A model generated the notes under the pieces. It was not told the DNA's origin, ran no database searches, and saw only the letters and a program-made list of their open reading frames with translations. This document shows positions 41,078 to 53,557 of a stretch of DNA of 64,000 nt, piece by piece. The translations under genes and the position numbers were made by a program. Each line of letters starts with the position of its first letter. Within the stretch, counting starts at the first letter, position 1. The stretch is from Lachnospiraceae bacterium. Its GTDB lineage: Bacteria > Bacillota > Clostridia > Lachnospirales > Lachnospiraceae. The stretch covers positions 1 through 64,000 of the forward strand of contig SVEC01000008.1 in the NCBI GenBank assembly GCA_015057555.1, given 5' to 3'.

Positions 41078-43084
41078 CTATCCTTCTATATTTGGTTTAC
41101 TTGTTTCTCCAGGAGGATTTCCTCCTTTTGGCACTAACCTAATTTCTATACCCTCAAGTCTCTTTGCCAGACCGCTAGTTCCAGCCATCTGTCCGTTACA
41201 AGCCCAGTCAAGCCAGCCATAGGACTGAACATGAACTCTGTAATAGATGTCATATTCCTCTGCAACCTTACCCTCAAGTTTGATGCAGATTCCTTCAAGC
41301 CTCTTGGCCTGTCCGCTGGTTCCGCTCATCTCACCGTTCTTCTTCCAGTTAGTTTCCCAACCGTAGGTTTGAACGTGAGTCTTGTACAGCACATCACCCT
41401 CAATGTTACTGTTAAGCCTTATCTTTATACCCTCTAAACGCTTCGACTTTCCACTGGTTCCGCTCATAGCACCGTCCGCCACGAAGCTTTGCCAGCCAAA
41501 GGTCTGAACGTGAGTTGCGTAGTTTATATTTCCACCGTATGGAGTTACAAATGGTCTTGCCGTTGGAACTCCCGGATTTGCACCCTTAGGTACCACTACA
41601 ATATTGATACCCTCTAAGCGCTTTGCGTAGCCTTCCGTTCCTGCCATAGCACCATTCTTAGCCCAGTCAAGCCATCCATAAGACTGTGCGTGAACTCTGT
41701 AGTACACATCGTACTTGTCCTTGTCAGCTCCCGTAAGCTCTATACATATAGCTTCAAGTCTCTTGGACTGTCCACTGGTTCCTGACATAGAACCATTCTC
41801 TACCCAATCCTGCCAGCCATAGGTTTGCACGTGAGTGCGGTAGCGAATGCCTAGGTTTTGATTTCCATCAAGCTTTATTTCAATCCCTTCAAGTCTCTTA
41901 GCTTTTCCTGAAGTACCGCTCATCTTACCATTTGTGACAAAGTCCTGCCAGCCAAAGGTCTGTACATGAGTTCTATAGGAAATGGTTATGCCTGGGGCAA
42001 GATTTTGTACCTCAGGATTATTGTAGGTTGGGTCCTCCACCTCCATCTTAGAACGGTACCAGTCCCTGATAAAATTACCTGCCTTTGTAAGGTCATCTGT
42101 GGTCCAGCCACTGGTCTTTCCACAGTTCTGCTTTATAAGGGAGGAGCTTCTATAATCATTACTTAAACTCCATACACAATAGCTTACATTATACTTGTCG
42201 CAGCGTTCCATCCATTCCTTTGCCTTGGCTAGGTCTACATTTCCATCACCACTTGCTTCAGAAAGACCGAACTCTGTAACAAATACAGGAAGCTTGTAGG
42301 TGTTAACTGCCGTTCCTATCTTCTCAGTTATCCATTGATTGTGACTTGGATCTGATGCATAAAAATGAAATGCATACATAATATTAGAATATCCAGTTAT
42401 AGGGTCCTGACCCGGCTCATAAAGGTGCCCCTGACTACCAAGCTGTGACCAGGTAGGTGTACCAACTATAATTATGGCATCCTTATCGTACTGTCTAATA
42501 ATAGGAATTATCTCCAAGGCGTAGCTTTTTATATCACTCCAGCTACAGCCATTTGGTTCATTACAAATCTCGTATATTACATTGTCCTGATTCTTGTATG
42601 TAGAAGCCATCTCCTTGAAGAATGCCTTAGCCTGACTTTTATAGGTCTGTGGATTTCCATCACTTAGGATATGCCAATCTATAATGGCATACATACCAAG
42701 GTTTGTGGCATACTCCACGCCTTTTTTAACCTGGTCCTTCATATGGTCTGTGTTACCCTGACAATAACCACCACCCTCGGTGTACATAGCAAGTCTTATA
42801 CAGTTAGCTCCCCAGTCATCACGAAGGGTCTGGTAAGCTGACTGATTATTGTACTGAGAAAACCACTGAAGTCCGTGGGTACTGACGCCCCTTATCTGAA
42901 AAGTCTGTCCATAGGCATCCACCAGCTGAGTACCACTTACAGAAAGCTTTCCGTGACTGGAAAATGGCGTCACACCTGCAGCCTTTGATTTTACTGTTCC
43001 GCCTCCAAGCCCTGAAAATGTCATAGACACCACCATTACAACCGATAGTAGCATGACTAATATTCTTTTATATTCTTTTATCAT
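41078..43084 (-). CDS. secreted GH5 endoglucanase with six ChW repeats
   Basis: 668 residues. Signal peptide ends near A-A-G (residue 37). GH5 domain (about 40-345): G-V-S-T-H-G-L-Q, I-I-D-W-H, acid/base Glu176 in I-C-N-E-P, substrate-site F-H-F-Y-A, nucleophile Glu271 in V-T-E-F-G. This order fits GH5 subfamily 2 cellulases. Six ChW repeats (370-655) follow as two triplets (P-K-G at the end of each), matching those of the transglutaminase-like neighbour. Extracellular beta-1,4-glucan hydrolysis is the expected activity. The ChW domains may bind the cell surface or a partner. Confidence 0.92.
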   Translation of the reverse strand: MIKEYKRILVMLLSVVMVVSMTFSGLGGGTVKSKAAGVTPFSSHGKLSVSGTQLVDAYGQTFQIRGVSTHGLQWFSQYNNQSAYQTLRDDWGANCIRLAMYTEGGGYCQGNTDHMKDQVKKGVEYATNLGMYAIIDWHILSDGNPQTYKSQAKAFFKEMASTYKNQDNVIYEICNEPNGCSWSDIKSYALEIIPIIRQYDKDAIIIVGTPTWSQLGSQGHLYEPGQDPITGYSNIMYAFHFYASDPSHNQWITEKIGTAVNTYKLPVFVTEFGLSEASGDGNVDLAKAKEWMERCDKYNVSYCVWSLSNDYRSSSLIKQNCGKTSGWTTDDLTKAGNFIRDWYRSKMEVEDPTYNNPEVQNLAPGITISYRTHVQTFGWQDFVTNGKMSGTSGKAKRLEGIEIKLDGNQNLGIRYRTHVQTYGWQDWVENGSMSGTSGQSKRLEAICIELTGADKDKYDVYYRVHAQSYGWLDWAKNGAMAGTEGYAKRLEGINIVVVPKGANPGVPTARPFVTPYGGNINYATHVQTFGWQSFVADGAMSGTSGKSKRLEGIKIRLNSNIEGDVLYKTHVQTYGWETNWKKNGEMSGTSGQAKRLEGICIKLEGKVAEEYDIYYRVHVQSYGWLDWACNGQMAGTSGLAKRLEGIEIRLVPKGGNPPGETSKPNIEG

Positions 43085-43149
43085 AACAAGCTCCTTGTCT
43101 CATTGTATTTCCTCACAAAAAAGGGTATAGTTACGCACTATAATATTTC

Positions 43150-43185
43150 ATTATAACAAGTATTTTAGGATTTATCCACCTAAAA
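43150..43185 (-). promoter_or_regulatory. putative promoter with dyad for the cellulase-transglutaminase operon
   Basis: TATAAT on the minus strand (43155-43150). The inverted arms TTTTAGG (43163-43169) and CCTAAAA (43179-43185), 9-bp centre, lie over the expected -35 region, which has a weak consensus match. This geometry suits an activator or repressor site controlling carbohydrate-degrading genes. No sequence-specific regulator can be named. Confidence 0.45.
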
Positions 43186-43298
43186 ATTATGCTGAAAATA
43201 TATTTTAACCAAATCTAATACAATAAACTTTATTATTTTGTCATAATATGTTAGAATTATCGTGGTTGTAGATATACCTTGTGGAGGAGGATTTAATC

Positions 43299-43838
43299 AT
43301 GGGAAGAAAAGCTTCTAAAGCAACTGACAATATATACTATATGGCTAGAAATGCCGCTGCTGATAAGGACGAATTATTTTCCAGCAGAGAAAAGGCTGCT
43401 GCCAAGCTGGGCATCGAGAGAAGCCGTTTGGCTAGAATCGAGTTAGAGCAAATTGAGCCTTACGCCGAGGAGGTTGATGTTATGGCCTGTGCCTACGACG
43501 CACCTCACCTTTGCACTGACTACTGCAACAACATCTGCCCTATAGGAATTAGAAAGCTGGAGGAACAGGCTAAAGCTAGAGAGCCTGAAAGCATCGAAAG
43601 ATTAGTATTAAAGTTCCTAAGTTCAACTCAAAGCATGGAGAACATTTCCAAGATTTTGGTAGACATTACCCAGGACGGTAAGGTTGACAATGAGGAGATT
43701 AAGGATTTGCAGGATGTATTCGAGGCTATGGATACAGTAAGTGCAAATATGGATGCCATTAAGATGTGGATTCTTACTGATCCTAAGCTGAAGCCATTTT
43801 TTAACTTTGATGGGGATACACTGAGATTAGATAACTAA
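43299..43838 (+). CDS. XRE-type helix-turn-helix protein with Cys motif
   Basis: 179 residues from ATG 43299 (GGAGGAGG eight bases upstream). N-terminal helix-turn-helix with S-R-E-K-A-A-A-K-L-G-I-E-R-S-R-L-A-R-I-E. Residues about 70-85 have C-T-D-Y-C-N-N-I-C-P-I-G, a C-x3-C-x3-C pattern, which may bind metal or an iron-sulfur cluster. The rest is helical. Divergent from the cellulase, convergent with rsmI. A candidate regulator of the cellulase operon or of redox response; unproven. Confidence 0.75.
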   Translation: MGRKASKATDNIYYMARNAAADKDELFSSREKAAAKLGIERSRLARIELEQIEPYAEEVDVMACAYDAPHLCTDYCNNICPIGIRKLEEQAKAREPESIERLVLKFLSSTQSMENISKILVDITQDGKVDNEEIKDLQDVFEAMDTVSANMDAIKMWILTDPKLKPFFNFDGDTLRLDN

Positions 43839-43849
43839 TATCATACTAA

Positions 43850-43879
43850 AAAAGAGCTGTGATTAATCACAGCTCTTTT
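43850..43879. terminator. bidirectional terminator between XRE gene and rsmI
   Basis: aaaagagctgtgatt pairs with aatcacagctctttt; the 13-bp stem has a TTAA loop and A/T flanks. The rsmI stop codon (43867-43869) lies inside the right arm. Confidence 0.9.
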
Positions 43880-44709
43880 GCTATATCATATACCTCTCTC
43901 TTTGGCAATCCTCTATCCTTTGCCACCATTTTTACAGCGTCCTTCTTATCTATACCCTGATTCATATAATGATTAAGGTGTTCTTCTATAGTCATAGAGT
44001 CCCACTGTCCTCTGGCTTCCTCAAGGATAGCTTCCCTTGATAAGCCCTCCACTACAATTATACACTCACCCTTTGGCTCTGTGACTTCGTAGTGGGCTAT
44101 GGCCTCCTCTATAGTTGTAAGGAAGAAGGTCTCGTGCTTCTTGGTAAGCTCACGGCAGATGGTTGCACGTCTGTTACCTAAAGCTTCAAGTAGCTCCTTT
44201 AAGGTCTTAACTAATCTGTGAGGTGCCTCATAGATTATCATAGTTCTAGTCTCATTTTTAAGCTCTTCTAAGATGAATTTCTTCTCCTTTTTATCTGCTG
44301 GCAGGAATGCTTCAAATGCGAATCTTCTGGTAGGTAGCCCTGAGGCTATAACTGCATTTACCGCAGCACAAGCTCCCGGTATTGGTACTACTGTAACCCC
44401 TGCCTCGTAGCACTGCTTAACTAATTCCTCTCCTGGGTCTGATATGCCAGGAGTTCCAGCATCAGTTATTACGGCAATATTTTTGCCCTCAATAAGCTTT
44501 GCAACAAGCTCTGTAGCCTTCTCGTATTTGTTATGCTCGTGATAGCTGGTCATAGGTGTTTTAATGTCAAAATGATTAAGCAGCTTGATACTATTTCTAG
44601 TATCCTCTGCAGCAATAATATCTACCTCTGACAGTATCCTTACTGCTCTATAAGTCATATCCTCTAAATTACCTATTGGTGTTGCCACCAGGTACAAGCA
44701 TCCACTCAT
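43867..44709 (-). CDS. rsmI: 16S rRNA (cytidine-1402 2'-O)-methyltransferase
   Basis: 280 residues. Tetrapyrrole methylase fold: L-V-A-T-P-I-G-N-L-E-D (near the N-terminus), A-A-E-D-T-R-N, S-Y-H-E-H-N, D-A-G-T-P-G-I-S-D-P-G, and E-A-P-H-R-L. It methylates C1402 of the 16S P-site. Last gene of the tmk operon; its start overlaps the end of the upstream gene by one base. Confidence 0.96.
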   Translation of the reverse strand: MSGCLYLVATPIGNLEDMTYRAVRILSEVDIIAAEDTRNSIKLLNHFDIKTPMTSYHEHNKYEKATELVAKLIEGKNIAVITDAGTPGISDPGEELVKQCYEAGVTVVPIPGACAAVNAVIASGLPTRRFAFEAFLPADKKEKKFILEELKNETRTMIIYEAPHRLVKTLKELLEALGNRRATICRELTKKHETFFLTTIEEAIAHYEVTEPKGECIIVVEGLSREAILEEARGQWDSMTIEEHLNHYMNQGIDKKDAVKMVAKDRGLPKREVYDIAKEL

Positions 44710-45458
44710 TAATTATCTCCCTTATATCTCTCTAACAAATCCTCTGTATAGCTTCCGTCTTCATTGTATACCACCAGGGTTGGCTCTATCTTTATCATAG
44801 GTCTGCCACCCTTAAAGCTTTCTATAAGCACCATATTTGGCTCCTTAGTTGCGTAAGGCTGAACCATACACATGCGCTTAGGCTCAAGTCTGTACTTTGA
44901 AAGCAGCCTGATTATCTCTGCTAGCCTAAATGGCTTATGGACCATAGCAAAGCTGCCACCCTCTCTTAGAAGGTAGCTGGCTGCCTGAATTACATCCTCA
45001 AGGCTAACTAATATTTCGTGTCTCGCAATGTTTTTAGGCTCAAGCTCATTCTCAAGTCCATGACTTTGGGTTATGTAGGGTGGATTGCTGGTTACAACGT
45101 CAAAAGAGGCGGCCTTAAATAAATTAGTCACCTCTTTTATATCACCCTGAACTATGTCAATCTTCTCCGAAAGATTGTTGTATGCAACACTTCTTGATGC
45201 CATATCCGCACTGTATTCCTGAATTTCAAGACCAGTGTAGTGAGTACATTTGCCCCTACCCTCCATAAGAAGAGGTATAACTCCTGTACCCGTTCCAAGG
45301 TCTATGGCCCTACCCTTCTTATATCCAGTGGCAAAATCCGCCAGAAGCACTGCATCCATACCAAAGCAAAAGGTTTCAGGATTCTGAATGATGTGGTAGC
45401 CCCGACATTGAAGATCATCTAATCTCTCTCCCGGTTTAACTATCTCACTATGCATCAT
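44709..45458 (-). CDS. TrmN6/YabB-like tRNA adenine-37 N6-methyltransferase
   Basis: 249 residues. Rossmann methyltransferase with D-L-G-T-G-T-G-V-I-P and the adenine/glutamine-type catalytic motif S-N-P-P-Y-I. Members modify adenosine-37 of a valine tRNA or related substrates. Located between ricT and rsmI, the usual yabB position. Overlaps ricT by 11 bases. Confidence 0.88.
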   Translation of the reverse strand: MMHSEIVKPGERLDDLQCRGYHIIQNPETFCFGMDAVLLADFATGYKKGRAIDLGTGTGVIPLLMEGRGKCTHYTGLEIQEYSADMASRSVAYNNLSEKIDIVQGDIKEVTNLFKAASFDVVTSNPPYITQSHGLENELEPKNIARHEILVSLEDVIQAASYLLREGGSFAMVHKPFRLAEIIRLLSKYRLEPKRMCMVQPYATKEPNMVLIESFKGGRPMIKIEPTLVVYNEDGSYTEDLLERYKGDN

Positions 45459-46365
45459 CTAGCTTTGACTTTCCTTCCTGTCTCTCAAGTGCCTCAAGCT
45501 TCTTAAGCTCTGCATCACTTATCTTATCTCTATCATCATTTCTTCTCTTCTTAGGCTTAAAGCGAAGGTCCTCAATCTTGAATTCCTCCTGCTCCTTAGA
45601 ATCATCTTCAAGTGTAAATACAAGCATAACCTTCTGACGAAGAACATTTACAGACTTAACCTCTCCACGTCTTCCGTCAGCTGTCTTAACCATGTCTCCT
45701 ACATTTGGAAGTCTGTCATTTAAGTACTCGTAGGTATCCTGCTCATGCTTTAGGCAACACATAAGTCTTCCACAAACTCCGGAAATCTTAGTAGGATTAA
45801 GTGAAAGATTCTGCTCCTTAGCCATCTTGATAGAAACTGGTACGAACTCTGAGAGATGCTTGTTACAGCATAGCTCTCTACCACAAATTCCAATTCCGCC
45901 CACTATCTTAGTCTCGTCTCTTACACCAATCTGACGAAGCTCGATTCTGGTCTTAAATACTGCTGCCAAATCCTTAACCAGCTCTCTAAAGTCGATTCTT
46001 CCGTCAGCTGTGAAGTAGAACAGCACCTTACTATTGTCAAATGTATACTCAGCATCTATAAGCTTCATCTCAAGACCGTGCTTTGCAATCTTCTCAAGAC
46101 AAATATTGTATGCCTTCTTGTTCTTTTCCTGATTATCCTGGTACTTCTTGTGGTCCTTATCCTCAGCAATTCTAATAATTGGCTTAATTGCAGAATTCAT
46201 CTTCTTCTCGTCGATTTCTCTTCTTCCTAAAACAACCTTGCCATACTCAACCCCTCTGGCAGTTTCAACAATTACAAACTCACCCACCTGCACATTGAAT
46301 CTAAGTGGGTCAAAAAAATATATCTTACCGTTATCTCTAAAACGGACTCCTATAACTTCCTTCAT
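45448..46365 (-). CDS. ricT: PSP1-domain protein (RicT/YaaT-like)
   Basis: 305 residues. Landmarks: V-G-V-R-F-R-D-N-G-K-I-Y-F-F-D-P, Y-F-T-A-D-G-R-I-D-F-R-E-L-V-K-D, and the cysteine set G-I-C-G-R-E-L-C-C and G-V-C-G-R-L-M-C-C-L-K. In Bacillus the RicAFT (YmcA-YlbF-YaaT) complex carries two Fe-S clusters and controls RNA processing and biofilm or sporulation decisions. The C-terminal basic tail is variable. Operon context supports the name. Confidence 0.92.
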   Translation of the reverse strand: MKEVIGVRFRDNGKIYFFDPLRFNVQVGEFVIVETARGVEYGKVVLGRREIDEKKMNSAIKPIIRIAEDKDHKKYQDNQEKNKKAYNICLEKIAKHGLEMKLIDAEYTFDNSKVLFYFTADGRIDFRELVKDLAAVFKTRIELRQIGVRDETKIVGGIGICGRELCCNKHLSEFVPVSIKMAKEQNLSLNPTKISGVCGRLMCCLKHEQDTYEYLNDRLPNVGDMVKTADGRRGEVKSVNVLRQKVMLVFTLEDDSKEQEEFKIEDLRFKPKKRRNDDRDKISDAELKKLEALERQEGKSKLDDA

Positions 46366-46376
46366 CTATATATCTC

Positions 46377-47363
46377 CTAGTTTTCCTTTAATGTCAGGAG
46401 CAGCAGCTCCATAGTTACGTCAAAATTAGCATTTACATCTAATCTTCTTTTAGCAGTTGCAATGGCATTGATTTTATTCTCAATAGCCTCGTAGGACATA
46501 AGCCCTGCCTGCTTCTTCATAGTTGTAAATTCGGACTTGAACATCAGCTTGTCAGGCTGACCTGTAACCTTAAGCATCAGGGCATCTCGATACCACATCA
46601 TCATAAGGTCAAGGTAGTTATCCATAGAAAGCTTAAATTTCTCAATGCTATTCATAGCCCAGGCCAAGTCCTCAACATCCATAGTATGAATCTGCTTCAT
46701 AACACTTACCACAGAATCAATTACTTGAACGTACTCCTCATTATTTGCAAGTCTGATAGCTTTACCTAGGTTACCCTGGGCAAAGTCCAGACAAAAGTAA
46801 GCTCTATCCTCGGATAGTCCCATATCCTTCACCAAATACTGAAGCATATCACGCTCTCGTATTGGCTTTGTATTAAGCACCATACAACGAGACAATACCG
46901 TAGGTAGAAGCTTGTCTATATTAGCTGAAAGCAAAAGTATAACCGCATACTCTGGTGGCTCCTCTATGCTCTTTAGGAGGGCATTCTGAGCCTCCATATT
47001 CATAAGATGCACATCTGGAACAATATAAACCTTATATTTGCTTCTGTAAGGCTTTGTGGTAATTGTACCCACTATCTGCTCCCTAACCTCTTTAACAGAG
47101 AAAAGATTAGGATTCTCATGGTGACAAATTATTATATCAGGATGACTTCCCGCATCTGCCTGTATACATGACTTACAGGTTCCACAAGGGTCAGTTCCTT
47201 CCGCTTCACAGTTAAGGGTCTTTGCAAATGCTCCTGCCAGCATCTTCTTACCACTGTCCACCTCACCATTTATGATGTAGGCATGACTTACCTTACCTAG
47301 CTCTATGCTTCTTTTAAAATGCTTAATTATGTCCTCATGCCCAACTATTGATCTAAAATCCAT
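46377..47363 (-). CDS. holB: DNA polymerase III delta' subunit
   Basis: 328 residues. AAA+ fold with G-H-E-D-I-I at the N-terminus, a degenerate Walker A (N-G-E-V-D-S-G-K-K-M), a four-Cys zinc module (C-E-A-E-G...C-G-T-C-K-S-C), and V-L-S-R-C. The P loop lacks the usual threonine, as expected for a delta' that does not hydrolyse ATP. Clamp loader partner of the dnaX product. Confidence 0.93.
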   Translation of the reverse strand: MDFRSIVGHEDIIKHFKRSIELGKVSHAYIINGEVDSGKKMLAGAFAKTLNCEAEGTDPCGTCKSCIQADAGSHPDIIICHHENPNLFSVKEVREQIVGTITTKPYRSKYKVYIVPDVHLMNMEAQNALLKSIEEPPEYAVILLLSANIDKLLPTVLSRCMVLNTKPIRERDMLQYLVKDMGLSEDRAYFCLDFAQGNLGKAIRLANNEEYVQVIDSVVSVMKQIHTMDVEDLAWAMNSIEKFKLSMDNYLDLMMMWYRDALMLKVTGQPDKLMFKSEFTTMKKQAGLMSYEAIENKINAIATAKRRLDVNANFDVTMELLLLTLKEN

Positions 47364-47375
47364 AAGTCACACCCC

Positions 47376-47816
47376 CTAGGTTGAAATATCAAGCAATAAT
47401 CCTCTTATGTCATCAATCTTTCCAAGGATGGCAAGATTGTCCTTCTCTTCCTTAATAAGCTCACTGGCAAGCTCGTCAAGGTTTTTATCCACCTGTCTTA
47501 CTATACCATAAACTCTATGTCTACCCCTTCTGTCAAGGAAGTTCTCTCTGGAGAATTCATGAGAACGGGATACAACCTCATTCATAAATTCCTTAATGGA
47601 AGCACGGTATTTCTTCATATCCTTAATGTCCATATGCTTGGCAATTCTGGCACCCTGCTCCTCAATTTCCTTCATAAGTGAGGATAGCTTCTCCTGAAGC
47701 TGATCTTCCTTTATATTACTAATGAGAGTAAATTTGAAATCTTCTCCATTAGTCTGGGTATTCTTAGGAGCTTCCATCTGAGTAAGCTGCTGAAGCTGAT
47801 TAATTTTAATATCCAT
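47376..47816 (-). CDS. YaaR/DUF327-like protein
   Basis: 146 residues, helical and charged. Placed between tmk and holB as in Bacillus (yaaR). [10 protein letters not shown] and the [10 protein letters not shown] segment are consistent with DUF327. Function unknown. Confidence 0.85.
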   Translation of the reverse strand: MDIKINQLQQLTQMEAPKNTQTNGEDFKFTLISNIKEDQLQEKLSSLMKEIEEQGARIAKHMDIKDMKKYRASIKEFMNEVVSRSHEFSRENFLDRRGRHRVYGIVRQVDKNLDELASELIKEEKDNLAILGKIDDIRGLLLDIST

Positions 47817-47851
47817 ATTTACTCTCCTTTCTTTGTTACTATGTTAGCAAT

Positions 47852-48475
47852 TTATTGCTTTACTAGTGGCTCCACATAATCCACTATTTTAGCGTGTATA
47901 TCTTCAATGCTCATAGTAGCATCTATAGTCTTAATTCTGTCTGGGTCAAGGCTTGCAAGCTTTCTATAGCCCTCCGCCACTCTCTCATGGAAATCTATAG
48001 CCTCAAGCTCCATTCTATCAAGCTCTGCCTGATTCTTCTTACGACTTATACCAACTGTCGCAGGTAAATCCAAATGAATAGTAAGCTGTGGCATAATTCC
48101 CTGAATAGCGTAGGCATTAATCTTGTACGCGGTATCTACACCAAGACCTCTTGCCATACCCTGATACACAGCAGAGGAATCCACAAATCTATCACTGATG
48201 ACTGCCTTGCCCGCCTCTAAAGCTGGTTTAATAACCTCTGTTACAAGCTGAGCTCTAGCTGATGCATATAGAAGTGCCTCTGTCATATATCCCATCTCAG
48301 CATAGTCCTTATTCAGGATTATTCTTCTAATATCCTCGCTGATTACTGTTCCTCCCGGCTCTCTGGTTATGATAATCTCATAGCCCTTGTCCTCTAGGTA
48401 AGCCTTAAGCAACTCTATCTGTGTACTTTTACCGGAACCATCCGGTCCCTCCATAGAAATAAATATTCCCTGCAT
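47852..48475 (-). CDS. tmk: thymidylate kinase
   Basis: 207 residues. P loop E-G-P-D-G-S-G-K-S-T near residue 8, T-R-E-P-G-G near residue 37, D-R-F-V-D-S-S-A-V-Y-Q-G and L-D-L-P. Phosphorylates dTMP for DNA synthesis. First gene of the operon tmk-yaaR-holB-ricT-yabB-rsmI. Confidence 0.96.
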   Translation of the reverse strand: MQGIFISMEGPDGSGKSTQIELLKAYLEDKGYEIIITREPGGTVISEDIRRIILNKDYAEMGYMTEALLYASARAQLVTEVIKPALEAGKAVISDRFVDSSAVYQGMARGLGVDTAYKINAYAIQGIMPQLTIHLDLPATVGISRKKNQAELDRMELEAIDFHERVAEGYRKLASLDPDRIKTIDATMSIEDIHAKIVDYVEPLVKQ

Positions 48476-48644
48476 AATGTTCTCCGTATGTGTCTGTGGC
48501 TATATCTATCTGCCACCTATTATTCTTTTGGTCTCTGTAATTTATATCGTCAAATCACAGGGTTCTGGTTACCGTTTCCATATGATTTGCATAGATATTA
48601 TTAATTATAACATTTAATGTTTCATTTTGCTAGAAGAATATATC

Positions 48645-48674
48645 AAAAGCCCACCTGTCACCAGATGGGCTTTT
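48645..48674. terminator. terminator of the ATP synthase operon
   Basis: Arms aaaagcccacct and agatgggctttt pair (one wobble on the minus strand), loop six, T run on both sides. It lies 15 bp after the atpC stop and ends the atp transcript. The rest of the gap to tmk (48476-48644) shows nothing more. Confidence 0.9.
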
Positions 48675-48688
48675 AAAATTATATAATA

Positions 48689-49096
48689 TTATTTCCACTT
48701 ATTACCAAGTTGCATTCGCACTACTGAACGCTTAAGAGCAAGCTCTGCACGATTTAAATCCTGTGAGCTGTCCTTAATACGACGCTCTGCTCTAATACGA
48801 GCTTCCTCGGCTCTTTTAATGTCGATTTCATCTGGCCACTCTACACTCTCTGCTAGGATGGTGATGGATTCTCCAAGTACCTCTGCAAAGCCAGAGAGGA
48901 GTGCTGCCTCTTTGGTATCTCCATTATCCTCAACTAATTTAAGTACACCAGGAGCGATTACCACTGTCATAGGGATATGCTTAGGGTAGATACCCACGAT
49001 TCCCTCTGTAGTGTTAAACTCTATAAAAGATACCTGTCCCTCATAGAATACTCTGTCTGGTGCCATTACCTTAATATCCATTAACCTGTCTGCCAT
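48689..49096 (-). CDS. atpC: F1F0 ATP synthase epsilon subunit
   Basis: 135 residues. N-terminal beta sandwich (V-M-A-P-D-R-V-F-Y, T-E-G-I-V-G-I-Y-P-K-H) and C-terminal helical hairpin (A-E-E-A-R-I-R-A-E). Regulatory subunit of the F1 rotor. Last gene of the operon. Confidence 0.96.
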   Translation of the reverse strand: MADRLMDIKVMAPDRVFYEGQVSFIEFNTTEGIVGIYPKHIPMTVVIAPGVLKLVEDNGDTKEAALLSGFAEVLGESITILAESVEWPDEIDIKRAEEARIRAERRIKDSSQDLNRAELALKRSVVRMQLGNKWK

Positions 49097-49127
49097 AATC
49101 CAAATACCTCACTTTCTTTTTTAGAGG

Positions 49128-50549
<1,422 letters not shown>

Positions 50550-50608
50550 TCAACCAATAGCTAGTTGCATTTCAGCTTGTGCATCCTTTGGTTTGCACCT
50601 GCCATACA

Positions 50609-51466
50609 TTAGCTAATTGCGTCAGCTCCCGCAATAATCTCAGTAAGCTCCTGAGTAATTGCGCTCTGTCTTGCTCTATTGTACTTAAGTGACAGGCTTG
50701 CTATCATGTCTTCTGCATTGCTTGTAGCAGAATCCATAGCCTGCATTCTTGCACCATTTTCACTGGCTACTGACTCTAGGAATGCTCCAAAGATAATATT
50801 AGACATATACTTTGGAATTACACGGTCAAGAACATCCTCTGGAGTTGGCTCAAAGTTCATAAGCAACTTATCGTCAATTTCTCTATCCTCAAAGTCATCT
50901 TCACTAAGAGGGAGAAGCTTTCTTAAAACCGGCTCCTGAGTTACAGTATTCTTAAAGTTAGTGTAGGCGATGTAAATCTCACCTATCTCACCCTGAGTAT
51001 ACTGTGTAAGAAGCTCCTTAGTCATCTGAGTAGCATCTGAAAACAGTGGTTCATTAATAACCTCTGAGAAATCCTTATGAATAGTAAATCCCTTTCTTGT
51101 AAGGCCCTCAATACCCTTCTTCCCCACTGCATAAACGTAGGTGTCATTCTTGTCAAAGTCTCCGCCCGTAATAAGCTTAACTATATTACTGTTGTAGCCT
51201 CCTGCAAGTCCTCTGTTAGAGGTGATGACAATAACTGCTTTCTTAGTACAGCCATTATCCATCAGGTATCTGTGGTCCACATTCTTAGTCATCGCAAGGA
51301 TAGAACAGATGGTATCATAGAGCATATTAAAATATGGTTTATTGCTCTCTGCTTTTCCTCTGGCCTTCTGAAGCTTTACTGTAGCAACAAGCTTCATCGC
51401 CTTGGTTATCTGCTGAGTGCTTTGGACGCTTTCCTTACGTCTCTTTATGTCTCTCATTGATGCCAA
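50609..51466 (-). CDS. atpG: F1F0 ATP synthase gamma subunit
   Basis: 285 residues. TTG start at 51466 with GAGGTG eight bases upstream, giving the family start M-A-S-M-R-D-I-K-R-R. Long N- and C-terminal helices of the central stalk; S-N-R-G-L-A-G-G-Y-N near residue 83. The 89-nt gap to atpD is the largest between F1 genes and holds no ORF. Confidence 0.95.
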   Translation of the reverse strand: MASMRDIKRRKESVQSTQQITKAMKLVATVKLQKARGKAESNKPYFNMLYDTICSILAMTKNVDHRYLMDNGCTKKAVIVITSNRGLAGGYNSNIVKLITGGDFDKNDTYVYAVGKKGIEGLTRKGFTIHKDFSEVINEPLFSDATQMTKELLTQYTQGEIGEIYIAYTNFKNTVTQEPVLRKLLPLSEDDFEDREIDDKLLMNFEPTPEDVLDRVIPKYMSNIIFGAFLESVASENGARMQAMDSATSNAEDMIASLSLKYNRARQSAITQELTEIIAGADAIS

Positions 51467-51484
51467 GACTTTTCACCTCACAAA

Positions 51485-53017
<1,533 letters not shown>

Positions 53018-53557
53018 TTATGCGTTAGCCAGGGTTCTGGACATATTCTCTAGCTTTGTCTTAATTGAGCTATCCACAACTCTGTCTTCAATTCTAATCA
53101 CAAGTCCTCCAATAAGAGATTTATCTACTGAGTAGCCTATCTCCATAGTATCGTAGACTGTAGTTTCTATAAGTCTTTGCTCTATAGCCTTCTTCTGAGC
53201 ATCAGTTAGCTCTACGGCACTTGCCACTGTGGCAACACCGATATTCTTCTCCTTCTTTACCTGCTTGATGAAGTAATTAAGGATACGAATTATCTGTCCT
53301 ATATGTCCCTTCTCTACCACCATAGCCATAAGACCTGTAAGCTCATCTGAAGCCTTGCCATCAAATGTACTGGTAACAATTTTTAGCTTCTCCTCCTTGC
53401 TTACCTGTGGATGACCAAGAAGCTTAATTAGGTCCTCATTCTCCTCTAAAATTTGAATGAGTAGGATTGCCTCCTCATAAAGACTATCAAGCTTTCCCTC
53501 CTCAAGCGCTAACTCAAAGAGTGCATTTCCATAGGTTATATCTACTTGTTTAGCCAT
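53018..53557 (-). CDS. atpH: F1F0 ATP synthase delta subunit
   Basis: 179 residues. N-terminal Y-G-N-A-L-F-E-L-A, the C-terminal G-G-L-V-I-R-I-E-D-R-V-V-D-S-S motif typical of OSCP/delta. Links F1 to the peripheral stalk. It overlaps atpF by 16 bases. Confidence 0.95.
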   Translation of the reverse strand: MAKQVDITYGNALFELALEEGKLDSLYEEAILLIQILEENEDLIKLLGHPQVSKEEKLKIVTSTFDGKASDELTGLMAMVVEKGHIGQIIRILNYFIKQVKKEKNIGVATVASAVELTDAQKKAIEQRLIETTVYDTMEIGYSVDKSLIGGLVIRIEDRVVDSSIKTKLENMSRTLANA

